Positions 29,833-39,740 of a DNA stretch of 64,000 bases are shown piece after piece. Below the pieces are notes generated by a model, which saw only the letters and a program-made list of their open reading frames with translations, was not told where the DNA came from and searched no databases. Numbering within the stretch: position 1 is the stretch's first letter; each line of letters opens with the position of its first letter. The DNA comes from Myxosarcina sp. GI1 (lineage in GTDB: Bacteria > Cyanobacteriota > Cyanobacteriia > Cyanobacteriales > Xenococcaceae), in assembly GCF_000756305.1 (NCBI RefSeq), contig NZ_JRFE01000014.1, positions 302,300 to 366,299 of the forward strand, given 5' to 3'. The position numbers and the translations under genes are program-made.

Positions 29833-29884
29833 TTTAGTATAATTTGAGTTGGCGATCGCGGTGTGGAAATTACTTTATTCTCTC

Positions 29885-32533
29885 TTACAACCAATTCCCT
29901 ACTAATACATAGGGTGCCCAAAAACCAGGGCGTGCATATTGAGGATATTTTTTTAATAACATTACTTGAGCGCGACGTAAAGCTTCGGCTTTAGTTACCT
30001 TGTTGTGGGTCAACTCGCGATAAAATTCACCCATCAAAATCGCCGTACCGCGATCGCTGATATTCCATAATGAAGCGAGTGTGCTACGAGCACCTGCTTT
30101 TACCGATGTACCAGCCAAACCCAAGATCGCTCGATTATCCCCTGCGGCAGTTTGACAGGCACTTAGCACTAATAATTCTAAAGAGCGATCTCGTCGGTTT
30201 GCATCGCGACGACGTAGGAGGCGATCGAATTGAGTAATGTTAATCGCACCGTCAGCGGCGAGAATAAAAGTATCCTCTGGACTGGAACTAAATTGACCGT
30301 GAGTTGCTAAATGTAAGATATTGAATGGAGTAGTATTAACATTCTCTTCTATAGTATTACTGGTAAATTCTTCATTTAAGAGTTGTTTGTTAGTTACTCC
30401 CGTCTGTTCGATAAGATTAAATTCAGACTTAATGTCTGGTAGAGGAGGAAACTGCGGAAATTCTGGAGGGGGTTCTACCAATCCAGCAGCAAGTACCTGG
30501 AGAGATTCAGGTGCCAGGGTTTTGGGGGGGAATAACTGCAATCCCAAACTTAGAGCGATCGCATATTTTTCTATTAGATATTGCCGACCATCATATAAAA
30601 CAGACATGGGGATATTGCGTAATGCCCCATCGAGAACGAATACTAAGGTGTTGACCTCCTGAGTTTCTAGATCTGATTCAATATCTTTAATCAACCAATT
30701 ATAAACCTCTTGGGACAGCAGCTGAATATCTTCTGTGCGGTCTGGTTCGAGTATGTATTGGCGAATTTGTTGCAGGGTTGCCTCAACCTCTTCTTTGGAT
30801 TTGTCAATCGTAAAGTAGCGTAAGGGTTGTTGGGGAATTTTAACGATTACTTGGAGTTGCTGGGGCAAGATAATCGGATAAATAATCGCTGTCGTCGGAT
30901 TGTCTCGGTCTACTACGTTATCAACTAAAATTGTATTGGTATCAATACAAGCTTCACGAAAATAATTATCTAATTCTGCTATTTGTAGAGCTTCAATTCT
31001 ATTTCTGGCTTTGTTTAAAATTGCTTCGCTGGGATTATCTTTCTGTGATTCAAACAGTAAAGCAACGGATTCTCGATAGACGGGTTCTACACTTTTTTGA
31101 AAAGAGTATTGTAAATCTGGATTTACCGCTACTAAGTCGTTACGAAGGGCTTGCAAATTTTGCACCGCATTATCATAAGCTGTAATTGCCCCTGCAATAT
31201 CTCCTCTGGCTTTTAACAACCGCCCTAATTGCCAATACCAACGATAGGAAATATCTGAGGCATTAATTGCTTTAGCGATAGACAATGCCTGTTGGGTATA
31301 ATTTTCGGCATTGCCAAACTGTTGGCTTTTTTCGTATATGTTCCCTAAAGTACCTAGTGCCAAACTTTTTGCCCGTCTATCTCCTAAATCAGTTGCCTGT
31401 TCTACTGCTGTAGTGCAAAATTGAACGATTGTTTCTGGTTGTATGCCTAATTCCCATAAATTTTGTGCTAGATTAAGCCGAGCATATACTGTTTCTTGAG
31501 ATACTGGTAAATTTGCTAATTGAGATCGTATTTTGGGAAATATTTCTCGTGCGGTAATAAAATTTTCCCCCTCGACTAATAAACTCAATAGATTAATTTG
31601 AGCTTGAACTTTGGTGATGGGGTTGGGAGTAACGGCAGCAGCTTCTCGATAAAATTCCAGGGCATTAGAAAAATTTCGTTCGATTTGAGCGGTATTGCCC
31701 AGGCTCAATAAAGCAGCACCTACATTTTCTTTAGAACGTAACTTTTGAGCAATAATTTTACTTGATTCTAGTACCTTGCGAGATTGCTTTAAATCTCCTG
31801 CCAATTGTAAAGCATCGCCCAGCATCCTTAACTCCACTGCTATAACTATGGAATCAGGCTGCGATTTTAACTGTTGTTTTAATTCAGTTAAAGTATTTAA
31901 ACTACGACGATAAAACCCTAAAATTTGCCATGCTTGAGCTTGATTGAGACGAGCGCGGGTAATTCCATTACTATTATTTAATTGCTGATAAATTGTTTCT
32001 GCACGCTGCCAAGTTTTTAAAGCTTCTTCAACCTGTCCTAAATCTAATTGAATACTGCCTTGAATATTTAAACTAGAAGCAATAACAGCAAAGTCTCGAG
32101 CAGCAGGAAACTGTTCCAATATGCTCAAACTCTGGGCAATAGATTGCTCTGCTTTATCTAACTGACCCGATTTTTGGTACATCAATGCCAAATTACTAAG
32201 AGCAATAGCCTGTCTTAGTCTATCTTCTTGCTTCTCGTAGTTGGTTACAGCCTGTTGTAGAAGTTCGATAGATTGTTTAAATTGACCAGCTTCATAAAGT
32301 TGTTTTCCCTGCTGTAGGTAGTTAGAGGATGAATTTACCAACTGCGGTCTTTCTATTTGAGCTGCTACAGGATAACTCGTAACACAGATAAAAGCAGTCA
32401 AGCAAACCAAGGAGATAAAAACAGGTAAATAGCCAACTTTTAAGCGACGGATAAATTTGCGAGTGTTGCGATCGCTCTGAATTTTTTTACTAGTTTGCTG
32501 CCAACGCTTATAACTATTTACCCTGTTATTCAT
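29885..32533 (-). CDS. Secreted TPR-CHAT (caspase-like) protein
   Basis: 882-aa protein. A basic N-region and hydrophobic helix end at a likely signal-peptidase site (PVAAQIE, near residue 60), so it is exported or membrane anchored. About ten tetratricopeptide repeats fill residues 70-470. The C-terminal CHAT domain (about 600-882) has the caspase-type dyad: His745 (HLATHGQF) and Cys793 (LSACQTAAG). CHAT proteins are clan CD cysteine proteases. ATG at 32533. It lies 42 bp downstream of a giant TPS protein gene, a pairing common in cyanobacteria, so the adhesin may be a substrate or partner (inference). Confidence 0.92.
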   Translation of the reverse strand: MNNRVNSYKRWQQTSKKIQSDRNTRKFIRRLKVGYLPVFISLVCLTAFICVTSYPVAAQIERPQLVNSSSNYLQQGKQLYEAGQFKQSIELLQQAVTNYEKQEDRLRQAIALSNLALMYQKSGQLDKAEQSIAQSLSILEQFPAARDFAVIASSLNIQGSIQLDLGQVEEALKTWQRAETIYQQLNNSNGITRARLNQAQAWQILGFYRRSLNTLTELKQQLKSQPDSIVIAVELRMLGDALQLAGDLKQSRKVLESSKIIAQKLRSKENVGAALLSLGNTAQIERNFSNALEFYREAAAVTPNPITKVQAQINLLSLLVEGENFITAREIFPKIRSQLANLPVSQETVYARLNLAQNLWELGIQPETIVQFCTTAVEQATDLGDRRAKSLALGTLGNIYEKSQQFGNAENYTQQALSIAKAINASDISYRWYWQLGRLLKARGDIAGAITAYDNAVQNLQALRNDLVAVNPDLQYSFQKSVEPVYRESVALLFESQKDNPSEAILNKARNRIEALQIAELDNYFREACIDTNTILVDNVVDRDNPTTAIIYPIILPQQLQVIVKIPQQPLRYFTIDKSKEEVEATLQQIRQYILEPDRTEDIQLLSQEVYNWLIKDIESDLETQEVNTLVFVLDGALRNIPMSVLYDGRQYLIEKYAIALSLGLQLFPPKTLAPESLQVLAAGLVEPPPEFPQFPPLPDIKSEFNLIEQTGVTNKQLLNEEFTSNTIEENVNTTPFNILHLATHGQFSSSPEDTFILAADGAINITQFDRLLRRRDANRRDRSLELLVLSACQTAAGDNRAILGLAGTSVKAGARSTLASLWNISDRGTAILMGEFYRELTHNKVTKAEALRRAQVMLLKKYPQYARPGFWAPYVLVGNWL

Positions 32534-32575
32534 TTCTGCCCCTCTTGCGTATCGTAGTGGAAATATTAAAACTAA

Positions 32576-35500
32576 TTACTTATTACAGGGATTATTAATT
32601 GGCATAGTAGAATTCGTAGAAGCCTCGGATACTAGCTCGACATTGCCGCGATCGTTAACAACCCATCCTTGTGCCTCAACAATCTTTGAGCTAGATTCAT
32701 CTGTTGATGACTCGACTAATCGTTCATTTATCTTATCCGTCGTGATTTCTGTAGGTTCGTCAACCCAATCGGTAACAACTGCCGTTTCTCGCAGTGGTTC
32801 GTTAGGACTCAAAGGTAATCCTCCTCTACCTATAGCTACAAAGCGGTCAGTTTCTTCCTCTTGAGGCGTACAAGCTTGGCTGATTTGTTGAGAAGCATCA
32901 ATTACATCAGCAGGTAATCGAATTAAACCCCGTGCGGGATCTAGTTCTAAAATTTCAATCGATACATCTCCCTCTAAACCAAACTGAGATGAGGCACTAG
33001 TATTAACAAAATCGCTACCAAAAAAACTAATAGTTTCAAGCTCGATATTGCCGCCATCTCCTTTAAAAGCGTTGGCAGTAATGCCATAGGTGTTGTCAGT
33101 AGGAAAAGCCAAGATAAAATCAGCATCAATATTGACGTTACCCCCGTTACCTTCTGCTTGCGCTGTTCCTGCGGTAGCCGTAATTTCTCCATCGTCAATA
33201 AACTGCACAATATCTCCATTGAGAGTAATGTTGCCTCCTTGATTACTGGTAGTTTCGGCTGTAATCGAACTATTATTTAATGTTAGTTCCTCTGCTGCAA
33301 GGGCAATACTTCCTCCTTGACCACTACCGTCGCTATTTACAGCAATAGCAGCCCCATCACTAATGGTGATAGTCTGTGGATTGATAAAGATACTGCCACT
33401 ATTCCCTGTCGAATCTGCCTCTGTATTGGCAAATATTCCACTGTCTTCTCCAGCTAAACTAATGCTGTCTCGCACATTCATCGTGATGTTACCAGCATTA
33501 AAACTACCCAAGGTGGCAGTGCTGATTTTTCCATTATTAAGAGCTTCCAATGAATTACTCGTAATTGTTATGTTTCCTGCTTTACCATCCCCTAATGTAT
33601 CGGCTGATATCTGCCCCCCATCTCTAATTCTCAAGCTTTCTGTATTAATTTTTAAATTACCACCATTTCCAGTTGCTTCAGAATTAACGTCTGCTCTTAA
33701 AGCACTACCAAGTTTCCCGTTTGATAAAAGACCGACTAATTCTATATTTTGAGTAATAATTTCTAAATTTCCAGCATTTCCCTGACCAAAAGTGCTAACA
33801 GCCACTTGTCCACCATCAGCTACAAATAAGCTTTCTGCGTCGATTATTAAGTTACCTGAATTGCCAGTTGCCCCATCTTCTACTTGAGCTATTAATCTAC
33901 TAGGAAGTTCGCCATTGGGAGAAGTTCCGCTACCAATTACTTCGACTGATTTTGCTCTAACATTTATTTCTCCGACTTTTCCCGAACCAAAGGTGCTGGA
34001 TATTACCTGCGCTCCATCAGCAATAATTAAACGATCGGTTTTAACCGATAATTTTTCTCCATTCCCACTAGCAGACAAAAAAGCATTACCAGTGTTGGTT
34101 CCTATAGTACTTGAAAATATATTATTTGGTGTTCGACCAGTTACTTCTATTGACTCCGCCTTAATTAATAATCTTCCTGCATTGCCCTTCGTAACAGTTG
34201 CAGAGGTTATCTGTCCTCCATCAGCAACGAACAAGCGATTGGTTTCTATAGTTAAATTCCCTCCAGAACCAGATTGAGGTTCTGCATTCTCACTAGCAAT
34301 TTCACTAGCACTTACTAACCTACTGGGAATATCATCACTATCAGCACCAGTTACCTCTATTTCTCGCGCTGTTATTTTTAAATTTCCAGCATTCCGGTCG
34401 TTAGCCGTAGCAGTCGAAATTTGCGCTCCATCGTTAACGAGCAAGCGATCAGTTTCTATAGTTAAACTCCCCCCAGAACCGCTAGCTTCTGCTTCTGTAC
34501 TGGAAAAGATGGTACTAGAAGTGTTTGCAGAGCCGCCAATAACTTCCACTTGATTCACGCTAATATTTAAGTCCCCAGCATCTCCTTCACCAAAAGTACC
34601 AGATGATATTTGTCCACCAGCAGCAAGTCGTAGACGTTCGGCTTCAATGTTGAGATTTCCAGCATTTCCCCGTCCTTCTGGATTAACTTGAGCAGCTATA
34701 CTCGAATCATTTATAACTTCTACTGACTTAGCTATAACTTCTACATTGCCGCCATTGCCAGTTGCATTAGTAGCAACAAGAGATGTTAGTTGTCCTCCAC
34801 TATCAACCATCAAACTGTTAGTATTGACGGTTATATTTCCAGCATTTCCCGAACTGCCCAGCACCTGACTACTAAGCAAACTTTGATTTATATAAGTAGA
34901 TTCGCTAGTAAGATTGATGTTTCCAGCATTTAATTTTCCCAAAGTTCCAGTAGCCAATCTAGACAAATTGGTAATAGACAAATGATCGGCTATCAAGTTA
35001 ATATCGCCTGATTTTTGTTCCAGTGCAGTATCATCAAAACTCACACTCAGTAAAAAACTATCTGTCACCGAAATCGTATTCTTACTGTTGAGGGAAATAT
35101 TGCCACCATGTAAACCAAGAGCAACTATGTCAGCTTGAGGATTTATGATTATGTTTCCATCTGCTAGTAAGGTTACATCACCAGCATTACCCGAAAAGGG
35201 TCCGAAATCAGATTCAGAAAATGCGGAGACAAGAATCGAGCGATCGAGTGTAATATCACTACGGGAATCTATAGTAACCGAACCTCCTCCAAAATCATCT
35301 CTTGCGTCAATAAAACTAAGACGAATACCATTTGGCGAATCAAGAGATAAATTTGGTTGATATTGGTTGGTTATAAATACTCGACCTCCATCAGTAGAAT
35401 CGAAAACAGATATTGCTCCTTCTATGTTGACATCAGCAGTCGTACCCTCGGCTTCAGGATCGGGAATATCGATCGAATTATTAATATTACTTATAATTTT

Positions 35501-36640
35501 CAATCGCCCAAAAGCTGTTGTTCCCGCTCTAATATCTAAAGTAGGTTCTGCGCTGCCATCAAGATCGAATATAGTTCCGCTATCTGATAGTGTTACTCGT
35601 TCCCGAATAGAATTCTCAAGCGTATCCGCAGAAGCAATATTGATATCTCCCGAAATAGTTACACTTCCTCCAGCAAAAATGTGCAAAGATGCTCCTGTGT
35701 AACTATCAAAACTGACATCACCACTAGCTCTAATTACTGGATTGTAAAGACTATGTAAATTTCCTAAACTACTGTCTGATTGTTTAATCTGAAAGTTGCC
35801 ACCACTCCAAAAGTGAACATCTCCTACTACGGAATTAGTTGAAATCAAGGTCATATCTCCGCCAGAGAATAGACCACTTCTAGGATTGTTCAGGGCAAAA
35901 ATATCTATACTTTCATTGCCTTGAATTAACAATTTATTACCAGCCGCAGCAATAAAAGGATTAGTTAAACTATCTCTAATTTGGATATTATCTGCTTGTA
36001 AAATTAAATCTCGACCAGTTTGAAGCTGTCCTTGTAAATCTAAATTCCCTGCTGTTAGTTCTAAATTTTGTCCTGCTGCTAAATTACCTTGATTGGTAAT
36101 CGTTTTAGAGGAGTAATTTTGTCCGTACTGTAAGCCAGGTGTAAAATTAATCGTTAGTAATGGTGCTTCTTCGGGGTTGGTAGCACTAAAGTCTAGACCA
36201 TTGCCAAATACTAATGAATCGGCTGTAGTTGCTAGAAATGAGCCGCTGACATTTAAACTGGCATTTGGACCGAAGATAATACCATTTGGGTTGAGCAAAA
36301 ATAAATTAACATCTTGTCCGAGAGTACGAATTAAGCCATTAATAGAGGAGGCACTACCACCCGTTACTCTTGAGAAAATATTATTAATGTCATTTCCACT
36401 TTGAAAAATAGCTGCTTCGTTGCTATTAAGATTAAACTTACCAAAGCTGTGAAATAAATTATTCTTAACTGTTTGCCCTAATGATTGGGGAATATCGTAA
36501 TTTGGTCCTATTATGGTTTGTGACGTTCCTAAAGTACCATCTGTGGTAATGTTTTGAGCTAAAATTTGCCCAGCAGGATAAATTAATGCGGTGCCTATAG
36601 TTAGGGTATCTACTAATAAGATTCGCCAATTTCTAACCAT
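32576..36640 (-). CDS. Two-partner-secretion (hemagglutinin-type) giant exoprotein 1
   Basis: 1354-aa surface or secreted protein. A signal peptide (about 1-28, ILAQ) is followed by the TPS secretion domain at about 30-145 with NLFHSFGKFNL and LFLLNPNGIIFGP. Long beta-helix repeats follow, with recurrent NAGN, GNGGN and ADGGQ turns. The tail (about 1225-1354) contains ACTPQEEE, VAIGRGGLPLSPNEPL and VEAQGWVVNDRGN. This tail is nearly identical to that of the next gene, also in DNA. ATG at 36640 has a GAGGTGAG ribosome site. The outer-membrane TpsB exporter is not in the window. Confidence 0.92.
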   Translation of the reverse strand: MVRNWRILLVDTLTIGTALIYPAGQILAQNITTDGTLGTSQTIIGPNYDIPQSLGQTVKNNLFHSFGKFNLNSNEAAIFQSGNDINNIFSRVTGGSASSINGLIRTLGQDVNLFLLNPNGIIFGPNASLNVSGSFLATTADSLVFGNGLDFSATNPEEAPLLTINFTPGLQYGQNYSSKTITNQGNLAAGQNLELTAGNLDLQGQLQTGRDLILQADNIQIRDSLTNPFIAAAGNKLLIQGNESIDIFALNNPRSGLFSGGDMTLISTNSVVGDVHFWSGGNFQIKQSDSSLGNLHSLYNPVIRASGDVSFDSYTGASLHIFAGGSVTISGDINIASADTLENSIRERVTLSDSGTIFDLDGSAEPTLDIRAGTTAFGRLKIISNINNSIDIPDPEAEGTTADVNIEGAISVFDSTDGGRVFITNQYQPNLSLDSPNGIRLSFIDARDDFGGGSVTIDSRSDITLDRSILVSAFSESDFGPFSGNAGDVTLLADGNIIINPQADIVALGLHGGNISLNSKNTISVTDSFLLSVSFDDTALEQKSGDINLIADHLSITNLSRLATGTLGKLNAGNINLTSESTYINQSLLSSQVLGSSGNAGNITVNTNSLMVDSGGQLTSLVATNATGNGGNVEVIAKSVEVINDSSIAAQVNPEGRGNAGNLNIEAERLRLAAGGQISSGTFGEGDAGDLNISVNQVEVIGGSANTSSTIFSSTEAEASGSGGSLTIETDRLLVNDGAQISTATANDRNAGNLKITAREIEVTGADSDDIPSRLVSASEIASENAEPQSGSGGNLTIETNRLFVADGGQITSATVTKGNAGRLLIKAESIEVTGRTPNNIFSSTIGTNTGNAFLSASGNGEKLSVKTDRLIIADGAQVISSTFGSGKVGEINVRAKSVEVIGSGTSPNGELPSRLIAQVEDGATGNSGNLIIDAESLFVADGGQVAVSTFGQGNAGNLEIITQNIELVGLLSNGKLGSALRADVNSEATGNGGNLKINTESLRIRDGGQISADTLGDGKAGNITITSNSLEALNNGKISTATLGSFNAGNITMNVRDSISLAGEDSGIFANTEADSTGNSGSIFINPQTITISDGAAIAVNSDGSGQGGSIALAAEELTLNNSSITAETTSNQGGNITLNGDIVQFIDDGEITATAGTAQAEGNGGNVNIDADFILAFPTDNTYGITANAFKGDGGNIELETISFFGSDFVNTSASSQFGLEGDVSIEILELDPARGLIRLPADVIDASQQISQACTPQEEETDRFVAIGRGGLPLSPNEPLRETAVVTDWVDEPTEITTDKINERLVESSTDESSSKIVEAQGWVVNDRGNVELVSEASTNSTMPINNPCNK
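32612..32960 (-). repeat. Long direct repeat, copy A (tail of TPS gene 1)
   Basis: The 3' part of this gene matches 36932-37280 with few differences, including stretches of over 30 identical bases encoding the GRGGLPLSPNEPL region. It marks a recent duplication or gene conversion between the two TPS genes and is a substrate for recombination. Confidence 0.85.
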
Positions 36641-36784
36641 AGCTCACCTCCCTATTAAAACTCTTAAATAGAGTTGTGTATATTTGAATCTTACTATGGT
36701 GTGTAATCTCTAAAACCCTCATTACAAAAAGATTATGTGTCAAAATGTAAAGCGATCGCTTTGACTAATAAAGTTATTTTTCTT

Positions 36785-36877
36785 TTAGAATCGTAAAATC
36801 TCTGTTTGCCAAACCAAACCTTCTCCTGGTTGTAACATTACTTCCAAATAGAGTAGATCTACAGGCGCGATCGCCAT
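36785..36877 (-). pseudogene. DUF1822 C-terminal relic between the TPS genes
   Basis: A 30-codon frame (ATG 36877 to TAA 36785) reads MAIAPVDLLYLEVMLQPGEG and then LVWQTEILRF. The intact DUF1822 protein at 41346-42494 ends with IAIAPVDLLYLEVMLEPGEG and LVWETEPE. The relic therefore is the last tenth of a lost DUF1822 paralogue. It lies directly upstream of TPS gene 1, at the 3' end of TPS gene 2. Confidence 0.85.
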
Positions 36878-36897
36878 ATTTTTCTATTTAAAAAAAA

Positions 36898-39633
36898 TTA
36901 CTTGTTACAGGTATCAATCGACAAGACAGAATCAGTAGAAGCCTCGGATACTAGCTCGATATTACCGCGATCGTTGATAATCCATCCCTGTGCCTCAACA
37001 ATTTTGGGGCTATATTCATCTACTGATGACTCGGCTAATCGTTCATTTATCTTGCCCTTCATGATTTCTGTGGGTTCATCAACCCAATCAGTAACAACTG
37101 CCGTTCCTCGCAGTGGTTCGTTAGGACTCAAAGGTAATCCTCCTCTACCTATAGCTACAAAGCGGTCAGTTTCTCCCTCTTGAGAGGTGCAAGCTTGGCT
37201 GATTTGTTGAGAAGCATCAATTACGTTAGCAGGTAGTTGAATTAATCCTTTTGCAGGATCTAGTTCGAGAGTAGTGATAGTTATCGTACCGTCTGAACCT
37301 TCGATTTCAGAACTAGCATCAATATCATTGGTATTGTTGTTTAAAACATTGCCTTCGCTGTCTATAGCATCTCCTTCGGTTAAATTAAAAACTTGCTGAG
37401 TATTAATATCAATCTTGCCTCCTTGTCCGCGATTTGCTGTAGCGATGATGTCATTACCATTACCCTGACTGGAAAAAGCGATAACAAATCTAGCATCAAT
37501 GCTCAAATTACCACCATTAGCTTCTTCAAGTGCGCGAGCAGAAATAAAGCTATTATTCTGTAAAGTTAAATCTTTGGTAATCTGTAGATCGATATTACCA
37601 CCTTCACCAGATATAGTCTCAGCATCAATTTTTCCTCCATCGGTTAACAAAACAGAGCCAGCATTAACAGCAATATTTCCTGCTTCTCCCGTACTTTCAC
37701 CAAGAGTTACTAGGCTACTGTCAACTTGTTCGCCATTAATCTCTCCAGTACCAATAATCTCGATAGAATCTGAAGCGTTAATATTTAAAATACCACCCGC
37801 ACCTCTTTGACTATCTGGATCTGGCGCGTCTTTTCCAATCAGCGAAGCAGCGCGAATCTCGCTACCGTCACGCACAACTAATTGATCGACATTAATATTG
37901 GCATTGCCACTTTCACCGACACTAAAAGTATCAGCAGAGATAACTGCGCCCTTTTCCACAATTAATTTTTTGGTAGTAAGATCTAATGTACCTCCACTAC
38001 CAGTAGTAGGAGATATTGCTCCTGACTTGGCTGGAATAGATGGCTCGACTGAGACAAAAATACCACTTAGCCCTTTTCCGCGAAATTCTGCTAGTGGAGA
38101 AAATCCAGTTAATAAAATAGAGTCGGAAGCATTAATAGTTAATTTACCGCCGTTACCACTGTTTTGTGCCGTTGTACCTATCTGGGCTCCATCTCTAACT
38201 ATAAGACTAGGAGTATTAACGGTTAGATCGCCACCGTTACCTGTTGCTGTAGTTTCTGCGGCTACGTCTGCACCTAATCCGCTAGGATTATCTATTTTAC
38301 TTTCAGGAGTAGTATTATTTTTAGGTATCGTTCCAACTAGTTCAATAGATTCCAGAGCATTAACCAACAAATCTCCTGCATCACCCGCACCAAAGGTAGT
38401 GGTTGATATTTGTCCTCCATTTTTTATTGTGAGTTTGTTAGTATTTATGCTGATGTTGCCACCTTTACCTGTAGCATCAGTTTCAACTTGAGCTAAGAGT
38501 AAAGCATCGACATCATTATACTTTAGTTCTATATCAGTAGCTTCAATCTCTAAATTGACTCCTCTACCACTACCATAAGTAATTGTACCTATCTGCCCTC
38601 CTTGTATTTCCAATCGATTTGTTTCTACTGTTAGTTTACTTTTTTCACCTGTAGCGTCATCGAGGACGTTATTGATTATAAAAGTTGGAAAGTTATCGTT
38701 TGGAGTCTGCTCCAATTTTACAGAATTAGATGCTACGATATGTAAATTCGCAGCCTGACCACTTGTATTATCAATATTAATTTCACTACCTTCAATCAGA
38801 GTGATATTTTTGCCTTGAACTTGAATATCGCCAGTATTTTCGCCAAAACTGTTAACAAAAGCAGCACCCGATAAACTAATATCTTGAAAATTTTCGGCTT
38901 CTTCGTAGGCGAAATCAAAACCTTTAGCTACAGGTATGATATTAACGGTACTATTTCCTGCAACGCTGCCTAGTTCAATCCTTCCTTCTTCAGTAGTTAA
39001 AAAACCTCCTTCAATTAATACATCTCCACCAATTAAGGATAAAGTTTTTTCTGCTGGTACTCTTAATCCAACTAAATTATTAAGATCGAAAATAGACTTA
39101 TTGGTAATAGCTTCTGGATTAGCTCCGAAATTTAATCCGATGGGTGCATTAATTGTCAATAATGGAGGAGTTTGAGGAGCGGTGGCACTATATTCAAAAC
39201 CATTAGAAAAAACCAGACTGTCAGCAGTGCTACTTATAAACGAACCACCAATATTCAAGCTCGCCCCTTGCCCAAAAACAATACCTGCGGGGTTAATTAG
39301 AAATAAGTTCGCTTCACCTACAGCACCAATTACACCCTGAATATCGGATATATTACCTCCAGTAACTCTGGAAAGAATATTCGTAATCGTATCGGCATTA
39401 TTAAAAGATGCTTCAATATCAGCAGGTACGGAAAACTCTTTAAAGCTATGAAACAAATTGCTACCTCTGACAGTACCTCTATTAATTTCAATTTTGCCAT
39501 CTTGAAGAGGAGCTACTAAGGAACTTTCTGGAAGGGTGGTGTCGGGTAAAATTTGCGCCCAAACAGGAACAGATGTTAAACATCCCAATACTGTAATTCC
39601 CGATATAAACAAACAATATGTTTTATTTATCAT
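36898..39633 (-). CDS. Two-partner-secretion (hemagglutinin-type) giant exoprotein 2
   Basis: About 911-aa relative of exoprotein 1. Signal peptide to about residue 27 (VWAQ), then a TPS domain with NLFHSFKEFSV and LFLINPAGIVFGQ, a beta-helix with GNGG and GDAGD turns, and the same tail (ACTSQEGE, VAIGRGGLPLSPNEPL, VEAQGWIINDRGN). I chose ATG 39633 (MINKTYC) because GGAG lies at the right distance. A GTG four codons upstream is less likely. The body is shorter than in exoprotein 1, so the paralogues differ in repeat number while keeping head and tail. Confidence 0.91.
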   Translation of the reverse strand: MINKTYCLFISGITVLGCLTSVPVWAQILPDTTLPESSLVAPLQDGKIEINRGTVRGSNLFHSFKEFSVPADIEASFNNADTITNILSRVTGGNISDIQGVIGAVGEANLFLINPAGIVFGQGASLNIGGSFISSTADSLVFSNGFEYSATAPQTPPLLTINAPIGLNFGANPEAITNKSIFDLNNLVGLRVPAEKTLSLIGGDVLIEGGFLTTEEGRIELGSVAGNSTVNIIPVAKGFDFAYEEAENFQDISLSGAAFVNSFGENTGDIQVQGKNITLIEGSEINIDNTSGQAANLHIVASNSVKLEQTPNDNFPTFIINNVLDDATGEKSKLTVETNRLEIQGGQIGTITYGSGRGVNLEIEATDIELKYNDVDALLLAQVETDATGKGGNISINTNKLTIKNGGQISTTTFGAGDAGDLLVNALESIELVGTIPKNNTTPESKIDNPSGLGADVAAETTATGNGGDLTVNTPSLIVRDGAQIGTTAQNSGNGGKLTINASDSILLTGFSPLAEFRGKGLSGIFVSVEPSIPAKSGAISPTTGSGGTLDLTTKKLIVEKGAVISADTFSVGESGNANINVDQLVVRDGSEIRAASLIGKDAPDPDSQRGAGGILNINASDSIEIIGTGEINGEQVDSSLVTLGESTGEAGNIAVNAGSVLLTDGGKIDAETISGEGGNIDLQITKDLTLQNNSFISARALEEANGGNLSIDARFVIAFSSQGNGNDIIATANRGQGGKIDINTQQVFNLTEGDAIDSEGNVLNNNTNDIDASSEIEGSDGTITITTLELDPAKGLIQLPANVIDASQQISQACTSQEGETDRFVAIGRGGLPLSPNEPLRGTAVVTDWVDEPTEIMKGKINERLAESSVDEYSPKIVEAQGWIINDRGNIELVSEASTDSVLSIDTCNK
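36932..37280 (-). repeat. Long direct repeat, copy B (tail of TPS gene 2)
   Basis: Partner of 32612-32960, in the same orientation about 4.3 kb away. Crossing over between the two copies would delete the body of TPS gene 1 and the DUF1822 relic. Confidence 0.85.
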
Positions 39634-39740
39634 GAGTAGCTCCACTATTTATTTCTTGTAAAAACTTGGTGTTGCTGAGATAAATTTTTTGATGCTTGGG
39701 AGTGATTTTCAAGTTATTCTTAACGACGTATTTCAAGCAA

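Noticed and set aside
32643-36404. Many open frames on the plus strand opposite TPS gene 1 (for example 33363-33752 and 33915-34277)
   Set aside because: They are antisense shadows of a repetitive coding sequence: low-complexity Ser/Pro/Leu proteins, no ribosome sites, and boundaries that follow the repeats of the real gene.
36902-39175. Plus-strand frames opposite TPS gene 2
   Set aside because: Same reason: antisense of beta-helix repeats, with the first frame matching the one opposite TPS gene 1 only because the tails are duplicated.
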